Shown piece by piece: positions 22,510 through 33,407 of a DNA stretch of 64,000 bases. The notes below the pieces were generated by a model, which saw nothing but the letters and a program-made list of their open reading frames with translations, searched no databases and was not told where the DNA came from. The position numbers were made by a program, and so were the translations under genes. Source of the stretch: Bombus terrestris. Taxonomy: Eukaryota > Arthropoda > Insecta > Hymenoptera > Apidae. Positions within the stretch are counted from its first letter, which is position 1, and each line of letters begins with the position of its first letter. The stretch spans positions 2,418,001 to 2,482,000 of the forward strand of contig NC_063285.1 of NCBI RefSeq assembly GCF_910591885.1, read 5' to 3'.

Positions 22510-23642
22510 TTCATTTGCGCGCGTTCAGCGGGTGGCCTATTCTCTACTCGGTCAAATGTGGTAGGTTTCTGAGCTACTAGTGCGTTAGGCGATCTAGATA
22601 GTGTATTAGATCGTCTTACCTGCATTGATTGATTGTTGAGGCGATTACTAGCGGAAGGCAAGCGACTACTTGACCAATTGGCTTGCCGTTCTTCTCGTGA
22701 ATAGCGTTCTAAGTCGGCTGCTTTCTTTTCAGCTTCTTCAAGATTCACGGGTTCAATGATTAATAATGTTCGGCCTATGTCGCACCTGAGTCCCTTTAGG
22801 TACACACAGACAATCTTCTTTGTAGTTTCTTCGATCATTAGCTTGCATAGAAATGGTTGTGGGTACTCGTTGGTTACTGCGTACAGTAAACGGTTGAGTA
22901 TTCTTCTGAACCGAATATTAAAACTCTGCACTGATTCTTCTCGTCCCTGTCTCTACTCTTTTAATTGTTCCCGATATTCTTCCGAAGTCACTTGAGCTGC
23001 CACATTGTTCCTCAGTGCGTTGTACAGATCACTATAGCACTCAATGGGGATGTTGCGGATACTTTGAGCTGCTTTTTCTACTATTTTTTCTACCTTTATT
23101 GCTTTTAGCAATAAATCTTGCTCCATGCAACGGTCTTTCATACTGCTCACTTCTTTGATAAATTCTTCCACACCTACATCATCGTCTCCGTTGAACATTG
23201 GAATACAAGGTATTGCATCCTTAATTCGCAGAGTGGAAAGAGCGTGTGGAAAATAGCCTCTTTCTTCAACCTCGGGTTGTTCGGTGTCGATGTGCGCAGG
23301 TGGGATGCCTGGAATCGTTAACCCGGTCGGTTCGCGTGCCCTAACCGTACTCCCGATGCGATTAATCGCCGTCGATTCACTTTCGTTGCCTTCAGTAATG
23401 ATGGAACCAGAATCATCGGTCGCAAGGGATCCGAACCCAGTCCATAGCTCTGCGACGGTTCTCCCAAGACTTCCGAATTCTGTTACCCAGTATCTATTTG
23501 TTTCGTCACTTTGCATAGACAAACGTAATATATCCTCTTGTAAACGGGCAATACTCTCTTCCTGTTTTTGAATGCTATCCAATATTGTTCGCAACGTTGG
23601 ATCCGTTGAGGTAGAAGTTTGAGATTCGTTTGTCTTAGACAT
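22251..23642 (-). pseudogene. Gypsy-1 Gag, one in-frame stop
   Basis: The ATG is taken at 23642 (MSKTNESQ), the first internal to the 5' LTR. Features are a predicted coil (SIQKQEESIARLQEDILRLS), the retrotransposon Gag core (DDDVGVEEFI), an Arg-rich stretch and a zinc knuckle CFKCGKLGHMANKC near 22500. TAG at 22953-22955 interrupts the frame in the middle of the core; reading on in the same frame gives the rest of Gag to 22251. This is the only break I see in an otherwise complete element. Confidence 0.85.
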
Positions 23643-23873
23643 CTTCCTGCCTTCGGGCGAAGATGAGTCTTGGCTACTGAAGCTAGATTTTCTTTCACGG
23701 TAACGTACGAAGGAATCCAGTTTACCTTCCTTTGTCACTTCACTCGGTTCGTGATAGTTACTTCGTTGTTGCGGATGACCGTAGTCCCAAATAATTCTAT
23801 CTTCCGTAGATGATGAATGTCTTTTGGTTTCCGAACAAACACTTTTCACTATCCTGGCAGTAATCGCCAAAAA

Positions 23874-24255
23874 TGTCACGTAAAATAAAAAGCAGGAGAC
23901 TTGGACGAAAAGAAAAAAATTAAGGTAACAAAAAAACAAGAGAATTTATTTCTTGTATTCTGAATTTACACTGACTGCGATTTTGTTCTGAGCTCCAGCC
24001 GTGACTTTCCAAGACTGAAGCTCTTACAATTTGACTTTTGGTGGCATCTGTTTCTTCTTTGTTTGTCATCCCTCAATATCCCCACTACCGTGTAGGCGTA
24101 CGTGACCGTTGTCACGCTTCTAGGACATTCGGTGGAAGGACCGTTAGGATACAGATGACTCATTAGGCACTTCGGCGATATACATTGTCGCCAAGCCCGC
24201 CACATCTCTATCTCCATCATCGGTCCATCGGATTTGAAGTATGCCGGTCGTGACA
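23874..24255 (-). repeat. Gypsy-1 5' LTR
   Basis: 382 bp, nearly identical to 18535-18918. On the minus strand it is followed by TTTTTGGCGATTACTGCC, the likely primer-binding region (tRNA not assigned). Confidence 0.9.
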
Positions 24256-24357
24256 CACTCATCGTATGATATAATTCTACAATGATTTCTTTCATTACGA
24301 TATATTTAAAAATATTTTATATAACATACAATTTGGAAATTAGGTTCCAAAAACACA
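24256..24357. other. short AT-rich flank
   Basis: Nothing recognised between Gypsy-1 and the LTR-like repeat that follows. Confidence 0.4.
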
Positions 24358-24784
24358 TGTGGCGGCACACGAGCACGGAACTTTCCAACGGCTTCGCGAC
24401 ACAAAGCGCTATATCTTAAAAGCGTAAGGCCGACGCGCCTAATGTGCCATCGATATTCCTATGGTTCTTCCGCCGAATGTTTGGAAGAATGCACGCGCGG
24501 CAACCGCCGCGGTACATCTAATAAACGCGTGTGTAGTAGGGATATCGTAGGGCAACTAAGAAAAGAATCCGTTCGGTTTCGAACAAAGACTCATTCTGCC
24601 TCCAGCCACGAAGTGCGAAAGGTTCAGTATCATAGCGACGCAAACACAAGCCGAGACACGCGATTATAAACTCTCGATGGTTAATCGTTAAGTGTGAATC
24701 GTATGAATTGTTGACTCGTTGATTGTTATAAGTAATAAACTTTTTGTTGAACATCGGAGTATTCCTTCTGCACCTATCACGACA
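24358..24784 (+). repeat. possible solo LTR, unknown family
   Basis: The block opens TGTGGCGGCACACGAGC and closes ATCACGACA. It is clearly more GC-rich than its flanks and has AATAAA near 24733. These are LTR-like traits, but I find no second copy and no clear target duplication, so the boundaries and strand are guesses. Confidence 0.35.
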
Positions 24785-24939
24785 TACCACCTCACACATA
24801 TAAGAAACATTCGGTATTTGCACAAAAGTCGAAACTCAAGTGTTGCAGTTATAGGGAGGTAGAGACTGTTCTAAAAACTGAGATCTTCGATATGCTCAAC
24901 GTAGAAGAGGATAACGCGAGTTTTCGTTTTCTTTTTCTC

Positions 24940-26607
24940 TTTTTTTTATTTATTATTTGTATTCACAATTTGTCCAATTTGGACATTTGGTAGAATTTTT
25001 TAACAGTTATATTAACAGTTATATTAACATGTAAACCATCCTCGGTTTCGCTAGGTCATATCATTTGTGAGGTTTGCTGGGTGCTTCCTTTTTAGCCTTC
25101 TATCCATGTTTATGGTTTTGAACGTTTCCGCTGCTAGCCGGTTTGGCTAAACGCGTTTTTTTTTTATTTATTAGAATATTTGCAATCAATTCTCGTAGAG
25201 AATTTTCAGTAACTTAATTTGGCGTGATACAATGGCATGGATTATAATAGTTTTATATTGTAATAGTTTTATATTGCTGGTTTCATATATTGGTTTACCG
25301 GGTTTGGGGATGAGAGTGATAAGTGAGATTTTCCACGCCTTAGGAAAGTGTTCAAGGCGGAGGATGGCGTTAAAGATTGATGCGATGAGTGCAATCCCTT
25401 TTATGGGAAGTTCCTTGATTGCTTTATTTCCTATTAGGTCGTGACCTGCTGCTTTCTTGGGGTTTAGGCGACTGATTGCTTCTATGATCTCTGCAGAAGT
25501 GAAGGGTTGAATAGGAGGGGACATTTGGAAGGGAGTGAGCAGGTATTCGGTGACGTCCGCTGCAGCTATGGAGGAATGGGGTTGGAATACTTCAGTCAAG
25601 TGTTTGGCAAATAGGTTGGCTTTTTCTATAGGGCTACGCGCCCATCCACCCTGCGGACGGCGGATTGGAGGTATTATTTGTGGGGGGCGCGTGAGTTTCC
25701 TGGAGGCTTTCCATAGTGAGTAGTTTGAGTCGGCTGTGGGGGACAGGCTGGTGAGATATTTGTGAAAACGGTCATTATTGTAGTTTTCTTTGGTTTTGGA
25801 TAGTTTTCTAGTTGCGTTGTTTAGTTTGCGTTTGTCCTCCGGTGTTCTATGGGTCTGCCATATCCTTCCTAGTCTACGTTTTTCTGCTATTTTTTTTAAT
25901 ATGTACCGGGGGTATTCGTGATGGCTGATGGATGTTTTTGCCGGTGTGGAGACGAGGATAGCGTTTATTATGCTCGCGTTTAGGTATTCCGTGGCTGCTT
26001 CGATTTCTTCATTGGTTTTTAGTGAGGTTGAGGCTGAAGTTGTGTGGGTAAAGACTTCTCTAAAGAGCTGCCAGTTGGTATGTTGGTTATGAATGGAGCC
26101 ATTAGGTGTATTATCTATGATAGTTGAACTGACTGTTACTATCACGGGGGAGTGATCAGAGGAGAGATCAGCCGAGGAATTGATTTGGACGTGTCTTGAC
26201 GAGATATTTTTAGTTATGAGGAAATCAGGGAGATCGGGTATTTTGTTTGTGTCGGTGGGCCAGTATGTGGGTTCGTATGTGGTAAGGTAGTTGAGGTTGT
26301 TGGTTATTATGCTGTTGAGGAGGTTTTTGCCTCTTACTGTAATCAGTCTGCTACCCCATTGGGTGTGTTTAGCATTGTAGTCTCCTCCGGCTATGAATCT
26401 ATTGCCCAGGGTGTCCAGGAAGTAGTCGAAGTCTTCTTTGGCGATGGAGTGTCTGGGAGGGCAGTATACAGCTGACGTGGTGATTGTACCATGACAGTCT
26501 TCTATTGCTACGTTTGTTGCTTGGAGGTAGTCTTTCTGGAATGGTTCGTAGTGCTTAATGTTTGATTTGATTATGATTCCGGTGCCGCCGTGGGCCTTTC
26601 CGCTGGA
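24940..26607 (-). mobile_element. J3 jockey-type retrotransposon, 5'-truncated, internally deleted
   Basis: On the minus strand the element runs from the endonuclease (AHGGTGI-type block near 26595) to the 3' tail and poly(A) at about 24940. The last 200 bases match the 3' ends of J2 and J3 copies (AATTGGACAAATTGTGAAT). The 5' end joins Copia-A integrase sequence at 26607. Confidence 0.8.
25060..26605 (-). pseudogene. J3 ORF2 (endonuclease and first part of RT), broken
   Basis: The endonuclease shows AGGDYNAKHTQWGSRLI near 26385 and PTYWPTDTNKIPD near 26255. An intact frame from 26145 to 25186 covers the end of the endonuclease, the linker and the start of RT (NPKKAAGHDLI, TLIPKPGKP). The sequence then jumps, near 25270, to the ORF2 C-terminus (LAKPASSGNV region near 25130), so the RT catalytic core has been deleted. 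It cannot encode reverse transcriptase. Confidence 0.8.
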
Positions 26608-27239
26608 AGTTAATCGTATGTTTAATACCCTGACTTCTTACAAATTCTTTAACCTCTTTATTTTTGAATTCTTTCCCTCCATCACTATGAATTTCTTTGA
26701 TCTTATCATTGAATTGATTTTCGACTTCTAGGCAAAAAGTTCTTAACTTTTCGATTACTTCTGACTTATGTCGTAAGAAGTAAATCTTTGCGAATTTGGA
26801 AAAATCATCTCTAAACGCAAGAAAATACAATTTCTTGCCTAATGACTCGACTTCCATAGGTCCACATACATCCGTATAAATAATTTCGCGAGGTTTAGTC
26901 GCACGCTTGATTTTCTCGTGAAAACTCGATCTATGATGTTTCCCGTATTGCGCAACCTTCACAGAAAAAGTTACTATCCTCTACAACTTTTATATTCGAA
27001 TTCTTTAAAAAATCCTTAACGTGTCTGATGTTTCGATGACATGGCCGTTTGTGCCATAACTGCAGTGTGTCCGCGTTTGACTCCGCTCTATTGCTAAGAT
27101 TACAAACTGACGGTATGATAACTCGCATATCGACCTTATATAAATTTCCGATAACAGAACCCCTTCCTATTATTTTCCGATTTTGTAAAAACATACAGTT
27201 TATCCCTTCCCTTAAAATACAGAAATCAATGCCTCTTCT
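26608..27239 (-). pseudogene. Copia-A left arm: pre-integrase and integrase part
   Basis: On the minus strand, the GAG-pre-integrase region (LWHKRPCHRNIRHV near 27050) and integrase (IIYTDVCGPMEVES near 26880, HSDGGKEFKNKE near 26685) continue the frame that is interrupted at 27239 by Copia-B and resumes at 31877. It is cut at 26607 by the J3 remnant. Near 26930 the frame shifts relative to the + strand copy at 36660. The + strand copy at 35.3-39.1 kb is almost the same sequence. Confidence 0.85.
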
Positions 27240-27485
27240 TGTTCTTTTATATAGGTTGGGGTTGATAATCAAGCTGATCCACTCGGATTGGTTATCACAC
27301 CTTTTATTTTCTCTCTTGTACAAAACACCAAATCACACAGCAAACGTCTAATCTCTCCCAATGCGTCTTAGCAATTAACACGTGGTCGACTCCTAAGACA
27401 AAAGAGCGTCGTGAGGAGTCGTACCAACATAACCCTAGTAACCTTTTAGTAACTAGCGGTCATACCAACTGAGCATTTCTCAACA
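27240..27485 (-). repeat. Copia-B 3' LTR
   Basis: 246 bp; three differences from the 5' LTR, at two nearby positions around 27420 and one near 27475. Confidence 0.95.
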
Positions 27486-28752
27486 CTCCCCTTTGATCGC
27501 TAGTTTCCAAAAGCCCCATAGCTTTGATAAAATACTGGGTCTTAACTCTATTTAACCCTTTGGTAAGAATGTCGGCAACATTCTCAGAACTAGATATGTA
27601 GATATAATCCAGTATCCCTTTCGACACGCAGTTCTTAACATAAAAGTAACGCACTTGAACATGTTTAGAACTCTCGGCCACTACTTCATCCTTGGACCAT
27701 GAGATCGCTCCAATGTTGTCACAAAAAATTTTGCATGGACGCGGACAATATGACGATTGACCTAACTCCCTTAATAATAAGGACATCCACACAGTCTCTC
27801 TAGCTGCCTCTTGCATCGCTACAAACTCTGCCTCGCATGTCGATTGAGATATGATTGGTTGTTTCTTCGACAACCAAGACACCGCCCCACCAGCAAGTAT
27901 AAAAACATAACCGCTTCTAGACTTCCTATCTATTGCACAGCCTGCAAAGTCTGAATCACAAAACACCTTTAGAGGTTGCCCTGTCCTTTGGTATACTAAC
28001 TTTAAGTCTTTAGTTTTCAACAGGTACCTAAAAACACGTTTCACTGCCTTCCAGTCAGACACCGTCGGATTCGCACATCTTTGGCTTAATTTTCATATTG
28101 CACACGCGACATCAGGACGGCTTACTGTAGCGATGTACATTATATGCCCCACAGCCTGTTCGTACAACTTATTGTCTATTGGTTCACTATCCACAATGTC
28201 TAGACCAGCCTCGCACTCCTTAGCTAGTGGTGTAGACACTCCAACCTCTTGAGTAATGTCAAACAGCTCCAACATTTGACTTATCTGCATGGATTGGTCG
28301 AACACCACGGTAGTGCTGTTTGGCTTACTCAAGTGGATGGATAGGAATTGAGTATCGCTTCCTAGCATCCTCACATCTAGTTTCTCCTTAATCCTAGTTT
28401 TGAACGTGTGAATCATAGCCTCCGTACCGAATACGAGGATATCATCCACATACACAGCCACAATGAGATCCTTGGATGTATTCACATACATGCATGGATC
28501 ACTCACACATGGGTTCAGATTCATATCTCTCAAGATACAATTTATATACTTAAACCACACTCTCCCCGCTTGCTTCAAACCATATAAACTCTTTTTAAGC
28601 TTACACACATACTGAGTTCTATCCTTCCCCGGAACCTTGTAGAAATCAGGTTGCTCCATATATATGTCCTCGTCCAAAGGACTGTTTAGATACGCACACT
28701 CCACATCAATGTGTTCGTAACACCACTCATTCTCCGCACACAGAGCAAGCAA
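27460..28752 (-). pseudogene. Copia-B Pol, RT and RNase H part
   Basis: RT core with IDVECAYLNSPLDEDIYMEQ, KKSLYGLKQAGRVWFKYIN and the catalytic YVDDILVFG. RNase H has VFCDSDFAGCAIDRKSRSGY, IFCDNIGAISWSKD and ADILTKGL. A TGA at 28093-28095 splits it between RT and RNase H, in the same frame on both sides. Upstream, a 1-bp deletion near 28798 separates it from the integrase part. The frame end at 27460 lies inside the 3' LTR, normal for short copia elements. Confidence 0.9.
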
Positions 28753-28802
28753 TATCCTTAGTGTCCTACGCTTTACTATTGGGCTAAAGGTTTCGGAATA
28801 GT

Positions 28803-29870
28803 CTATCCAGGCCTTTGCCAGAATCCTTGGGCTACAAGTCTAGCTTTATGCCTATCTGGGTCTCTTTTCATGACTAGCACCCACCTACAATCTATCACAT
28901 TTCTATCTAAAGGTCTCTTCACTATATCCCACACATCTTTGTTCGCTAGATTTTCTAACTCCTTCGCAATTGCATCTGTCCACTTTTGAGCATCTGGCCC
29001 CTTTAGAGCATCGTGCACATTCACTGACTCACATGAACCTTGCTTTCTACAAGCTGTCGCAACACAGGCACAACTATTGCACGTCTTTGGTTTGTGCAAT
29101 CTCGCTGATCTCCTAGGTACGATTGGTGCACTCACAACTTCTTGCTGACTGTTTTCATTTGTTAGGCTATCCAGGAAGTAGTCACTGTGTCCCTCATCGT
29201 TTTCACCGTCGCTTTTAGTCCCTATATCGGTTGTATTACCTCCTCCTCGGAGTTCGATGTCTTCAACGTCCCATATCCATTCGGTGAATCTCCTTTTGAT
29301 ATTCCTTGCATCCACTTTCATACGCTTATAGGGGAATACGTTTTCCTCGAACTTGACATGACAAGAAATTATTACCTTTTTGGTCTTCGGTAGGTAGATT
29401 CTATATCCCTTGACCTGCCTGTCATAACCTACAAATATCACTTCATCCGCCCTGCTGTCGAATTTACCTTCACCTGGGCTTTTTAGGTACCAGACCCTGC
29501 ATCCGAATACCCTTAGCCTATTGATCTCCCCTTGGATGTCGCATCCCTTACCTTTCCACAGTTCTAGTGGGATCTTATCTCCGATAGCAGTGGATGGGCA
29601 TAAGTTCCTGATGTGGCATGCAGTGTTCACCGCTTCTCCCCACAGAGAGTCAGGGAGTCCTGATTGGATTAGTAGGCATCTAAACATCTCAACCAGTGTC
29701 CTGTTCGCCCGTTCTGAAACTCCATTTTGCGCAGGGTTCCTCGGAACGGTCTTTCTGTGCAAGATATCTCTCTCCTTTAAATAGTTCTCAAAGTCAACTC
29801 CTGTATACTCCCCTCCGTTATCTGTCTGAAGGGCACAGATTCTCGATTGATGTAGGGCTTCTACTTCCAT
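28803..29870 (-). pseudogene. Copia-B Pol, integrase C-half and start of RT
   Basis: Integrase core with LQTDNGGEYTG (second catalytic Asp), NPAQNGVSERANRTL (catalytic Glu), and the copia C-terminal region with GYDRQVKGYRIY. Next come a linker and the first RT block (RWVLVMKRDPD, KARLVAQGF). It is in the same frame as the Gag part and separated from it only by TAG at 29871-29873. It ends where a single base is missing near 28798. Confidence 0.9.
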
Positions 29871-31535
29871 CTAGTATTCCTTGAAGCACTTGAATACCTC
29901 GCTCTTCCTACTGATGATCCTAATGTACATGTACCTGGAGAAATCATCTATGAACGTTGCAAAATAATTACCTCCACCTAACGGTTTGCACTGGGCTCTG
30001 CCACTGACATCGCTGTGTACGATTTCTAGAGGACGTTGGCACATGTTGTGGGCTGTCTTCGGGAATGGCACCTTTGTCATCTTTCCTTTTACGCAGACTC
30101 CACATAGCTCGTCTTGTCTCTTGGACTCCTCCTTCACACTTTCTATGGGAATCTTTCTCATTGCATTTCCATGCAAGTGACCCAATGTCTCGTGCCACGA
30201 CGTGGTACCCTTGTATGCCCTTGCCTCAATGACCTCAATGTCTCCTTCATCCTGGCTAGCTTTCTCCTGATCATGCTCCACGGAGAGGCCTGCCATGTGC
30301 TCCTCCGCAGGTATTGTCTCCAGATAGTATACGTCGTCTCCAACCTTTGAGTTGAATACGACATCTCCGTCATCGTGTGTTCCAATGGCTTCATCCCTAG
30401 TGCACACCGTGGTGACGCCCTTTTTTGCTAGTTGTCTAACCGAAATTAGATTTACGTCTAGCTCGGGCACCCATAGAGCGTTGGATAGGGATAGCATCCA
30501 GCCACCACAGGACTCCGCCATCCTTACGATGATTGTTCCCCTTCCCTTGACTTCCAGGTACCCCTTGCCGATTCTGATCTGTCCCGTCGCGGGCGTGAAT
30601 TCTACGAATCGGTGTCTGTCCGGTGTCATGTGGTTTGAGGCGCCTGAGTCCAGGTAACTTATCATCCCCCTACTCATATGGCTGATCGAAGACAAAGCCA
30701 GAGTCGATATAAGTACCTTAGACCTTGGCCTTTCTTCCGATCCTCTATCCCTCCTTTTCTCCTTCTGGTTCCTTTCCTCCTTGTCTCCCTTTTGGTCTCG
30801 GCATTGATACGATATGTGACCCATTTTGCCACATATGTAGCACTTCTGATCATGTGCGTCCTTTGTCTTCGGCCTGGCGCCATCTTTGTGCTGCTTGGAC
30901 TTCCCTTGTTTCCGGGTCGCCATTGCGCTGCCCCTTTCGGATGATCCTTCCGCCGCATCGAGTCTCCTCTCCTCGAGTAATAAATCAGATTTTACAACAC
31001 TCGCGCTCAGATCCTTATCGATTCTCGATGTTCTGAGATAGGTTGAGTAATCTGGGTCCGCCACGAGGCCGGCTAAGAGAAAACACGCCCTAACGTGGTC
31101 TTCGATTTTTATACCTACGCTGGATAATTTGTCGCATAGATCTTGTATCCTCCCGCAATACTCGGACACGTCCATGCTAGGGGTCTTCTCCATTGTTCCT
31201 AGTTCTCGCATGCATAATACAATGTCCATCGCCGTGGATCTCCCGTGGATATTTTCTAATGCCTTCCAGCACTCCCTTGCTGTTTTCCGGGTCCTGATAT
31301 CCCCAAGGTATTGGGGGCGTACATGCCGGAAAATATACGCACGTGCTTTGTTGTCCATCTTTATACATTCTGGCTTCATCATTTCCGCTGGCGTAAATCC
31401 TGGCTGTACGGCATCCCAGCAGCCCAGAAAAACCAACGAAGCTTCCGTCATTGTTCTCCAGTATTCGTAATTTCCTTTCCTCAAGATTGGGTTCATCTCC
31501 CTGTCCACATCGGCCATGCTTTCTTGGTCGGACAT
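29871..31535 (-). pseudogene. Copia-B Gag, protease and integrase N-half
   Basis: The ATG at 31535 lies 95 bases inside the LTR. The Gag N-terminus (NPILRKGNYEYWRTMTEASL) is of the copia UBN2 type. A CCHC knuckle (CYICGKMGHISYQC) lies near residue 230, protease YLDSGASNHM near residue 300, GAG-pre-integrase WHETLGHLHG, and integrase HSDVSGRAQ with FIDDFSRYMYI. It stops at TAG 29871-29873, in phase with the following frame, so the polyprotein is split by one nonsense codon. Confidence 0.9.
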
Positions 31536-31614
31536 AGTGTGCTTTCTCCTCGGATAATTTCACACAAAAAATTCAAAACTCAAAAATATATATCTCTCCT
31601 GCCGCAGTTTACTG

Positions 31615-31630
31615 CTCTGGGGCCATAACC
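31615..31630 (-). promoter_or_regulatory. Copia-B primer-binding site (initiator-Met tRNA internal site)
   Basis: On the minus strand GGTTATGGCCCCAGAG follows the 5' LTR. It is complementary, with one mismatch, to the anticodon-stem region of initiator tRNA-Met, the half-tRNA primer known from Drosophila copia. Confidence 0.7.
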
Positions 31631-31876
31631 TGTTCTTTTATATAGGTTGGGGTTGATAATCAAGCTGATCCACTCGGATTGGTTATCACACCTTTTATTT
31701 TCTCTCTTGTACAAAACACCAAATCACACAGCAAACGTCTAATCTCTCCCAATGCGTCTTAGCAATTAACACGTGGTCGACTCCTAAGACAAAAGAGCGT
31801 CGTGAGTAGTAGTACCAACATAACCCTAGTAACCTTTTAGTAACTAGCGGTCATACCAACTGAGCATCTCTCAACA
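31631..31876 (-). repeat. Copia-B 5' LTR
   Basis: 246 bp, paired with 27240-27485. Confidence 0.95.
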
Positions 31877-33047
31877 CTTCTTGTGACGGATCTAATGGAA
31901 AATAGATTTCTTTTCATACCTGGTACATACAAGACATCGTTCATTGTACATGCTACCCATTTGCCGTCCACAAAAGTCTCTACCTTGATTTTTCCTTTGC
32001 CGTACGCATCCATGAACGGTACCATCGCCGATTTCTATCTTCACCGTGTTATCGAATTTTTCGAAGACGCTAAACCATTCTTGTCGTCCTGTCATGTGAT
32101 TCGTAGCTCCTGAGTCGATTATCCAAGCATCATGGTTTGCCACTTGTATCGTTGAGGTGCTTCCTAATAGACCAATTCCGCTGTGATCTCGATTTTCATT
32201 TCTGGGTTCCTGGTTGTCTCTGCTGTTGTTTCCTTTCTTATTTTTGAAGCAATTTTTGCTGGTGTGGCCTTTCCTTTTGCATGTAAAACATCTAAAGCAA
32301 TCCTTCTTTAGATGGCCAACTTTTCCACAGTTGAAACAGCTTGGTCCTTGTTTCTCGTATTCAGGTTTGCTTGACTGCTTCTGCTGTTCCCTTTTGTAAT
32401 TGTTGCCTTTTGTTACCAGAGCCACCGATGTTTCCTGGTCGTCTTTTTTCCATGTGATTTCTTCCGCCATCAACCTGGTACTAAGCCTGTCTAAGGTCTT
32501 CTTTTCTTCTTCCACCGAATTCCACGCACTGTGAAAATGGTCAAATTTGTTCGGTAACACCGATAAAATGCGTGTTATCAGCATTTTCTCGCCAATTTCG
32601 CTCCCAAGAGCTTTCATCTTCGCCGCTATCAATTCCAACTTTGATAAGTTGTAAGATACATTTTCAGATTCTTCCTATTTAAAATTGAAGAAATGCTTCT
32701 GGACCATACTTAGATTCTCATCCGACTTCATGTCATATACTGTATTCAACTTTTTCCACATTTCATGTGCTGTTGTGCAACATAAAAGAAGATCCAACGG
32801 TTTCCTTCCTACTGAGGTCACAATTAATTTTCTCGCTAACCGATTAGCCTTAAAAAATTTCCTACGGGCGATTTCTTTCTCCGCATTGTTACCTGGATGA
32901 CACAGATTCCCTTCACACATGTTGATCAGGTCATCTTCCTCCAAAAGTGTATGCATGACAAAACGCCACTGGAGTCAGTTTTCTCCGCCACGTAACATCT
33001 TCGCACTTGCTGATTCCATTTTAGCACTATCATTTACTTTACTAAGC
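31877..33047 (-). pseudogene. Copia-A left arm: Gag and protease part
   Basis: The start is near 33018 (MESASAKML), followed soon by TGA in a GGEN-stop-LQW context. Further stops include TAG after HFFNFK (about 32675). Gag has a CCHC double knuckle (CFNCGKVGHLKKDC, CFTCKRKGHTSKNC) and protease has WIIDSGATNHM. A frameshift at the GDGT block near 32020 is also present at the same base in the + strand arm (36225 region), showing that both arms descend from one already broken sequence. The frame leads into Copia-B at 31877. Confidence 0.88.
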
Positions 33048-33100
33048 ACAATACTTTGACAATTTATTCACTTCGCGTTACTATCTTACACTTTACAGCC

Positions 33101-33114
33101 CTGGGCCCATAACC
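33101..33114 (-). promoter_or_regulatory. Copia-A primer-binding site (initiator-Met tRNA internal site)
   Basis: The + strand reads CTGGGCCCATAACC, identical to the anticodon-arm segment of initiator tRNA-Met. On the element's strand it directly follows the 5' LTR. Confidence 0.75.
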
Positions 33115-33407
33115 TGTTGAGGTTATTCGGTATATAAAGAGAGAAAAACGCGTGGATAAAGTGTAAGATACAAAATATATATTTGATTTAATAGTGAAAT
33201 ACAGAAATACAATTTGAGCTGGTCCAGATCCGCACGCTAGCAGTGTTACTTTATAACTGTAAACCCCGAAGCCAACGTCGCCTGTCTACTGTTTATGGTC
33301 TGCCTCCCTGCTATTCTTTTGTCTATGTACTGTCGATGGCTTCAGCGCTTGAGAAAACTAAAAAGACCAGATGTGGAGTTTTCCTAGAAGCGGTGACCAC
33401 TTCAACA
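33115..33407 (-). repeat. Copia-A 5' LTR (left arm)
   Basis: 293 bp with TGTTGA…TCAACA ends. It is about 95% like the inverted 3' LTR at 39373-39665 by eye. The flank at 33408 is AGATA. Confidence 0.88.

Larger units (their letters stand above)
18535..24255 (-). mobile_element. Gypsy-1, Ty3/gypsy element with paired LTRs, no env
   Basis: Minus-strand element with LTRs at 18535-18918 and 23874-24255 that share TGTCACG…CGTGACA ends and differ at only about ten positions plus short A-run indels. That suggests a fairly recent insertion. The flanks are CAAT and CACT, so a 4-bp target duplication is possible with one change. Inside are gag, and pol overlapping it in the -1 frame. Only 99 bases separate the pol stop from the 3' LTR, leaving no room for env. 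Confidence 0.9.
27240..31876 (-). mobile_element. Copia-B, complete Ty1/copia element with target duplication
   Basis: The minus-strand element is bounded by 246-bp LTRs that differ at three positions, with TGTTGAGA…AGAACA ends. The flanks are CTTCT at 27235-27239 and CTTCT at 31877-31881, a perfect 5-bp target duplication. Removing it restores the Copia-A reading frame (SIRSVTR then RGIDFCIL). It is therefore a late insertion into the left arm of Copia-A. Confidence 0.95.
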
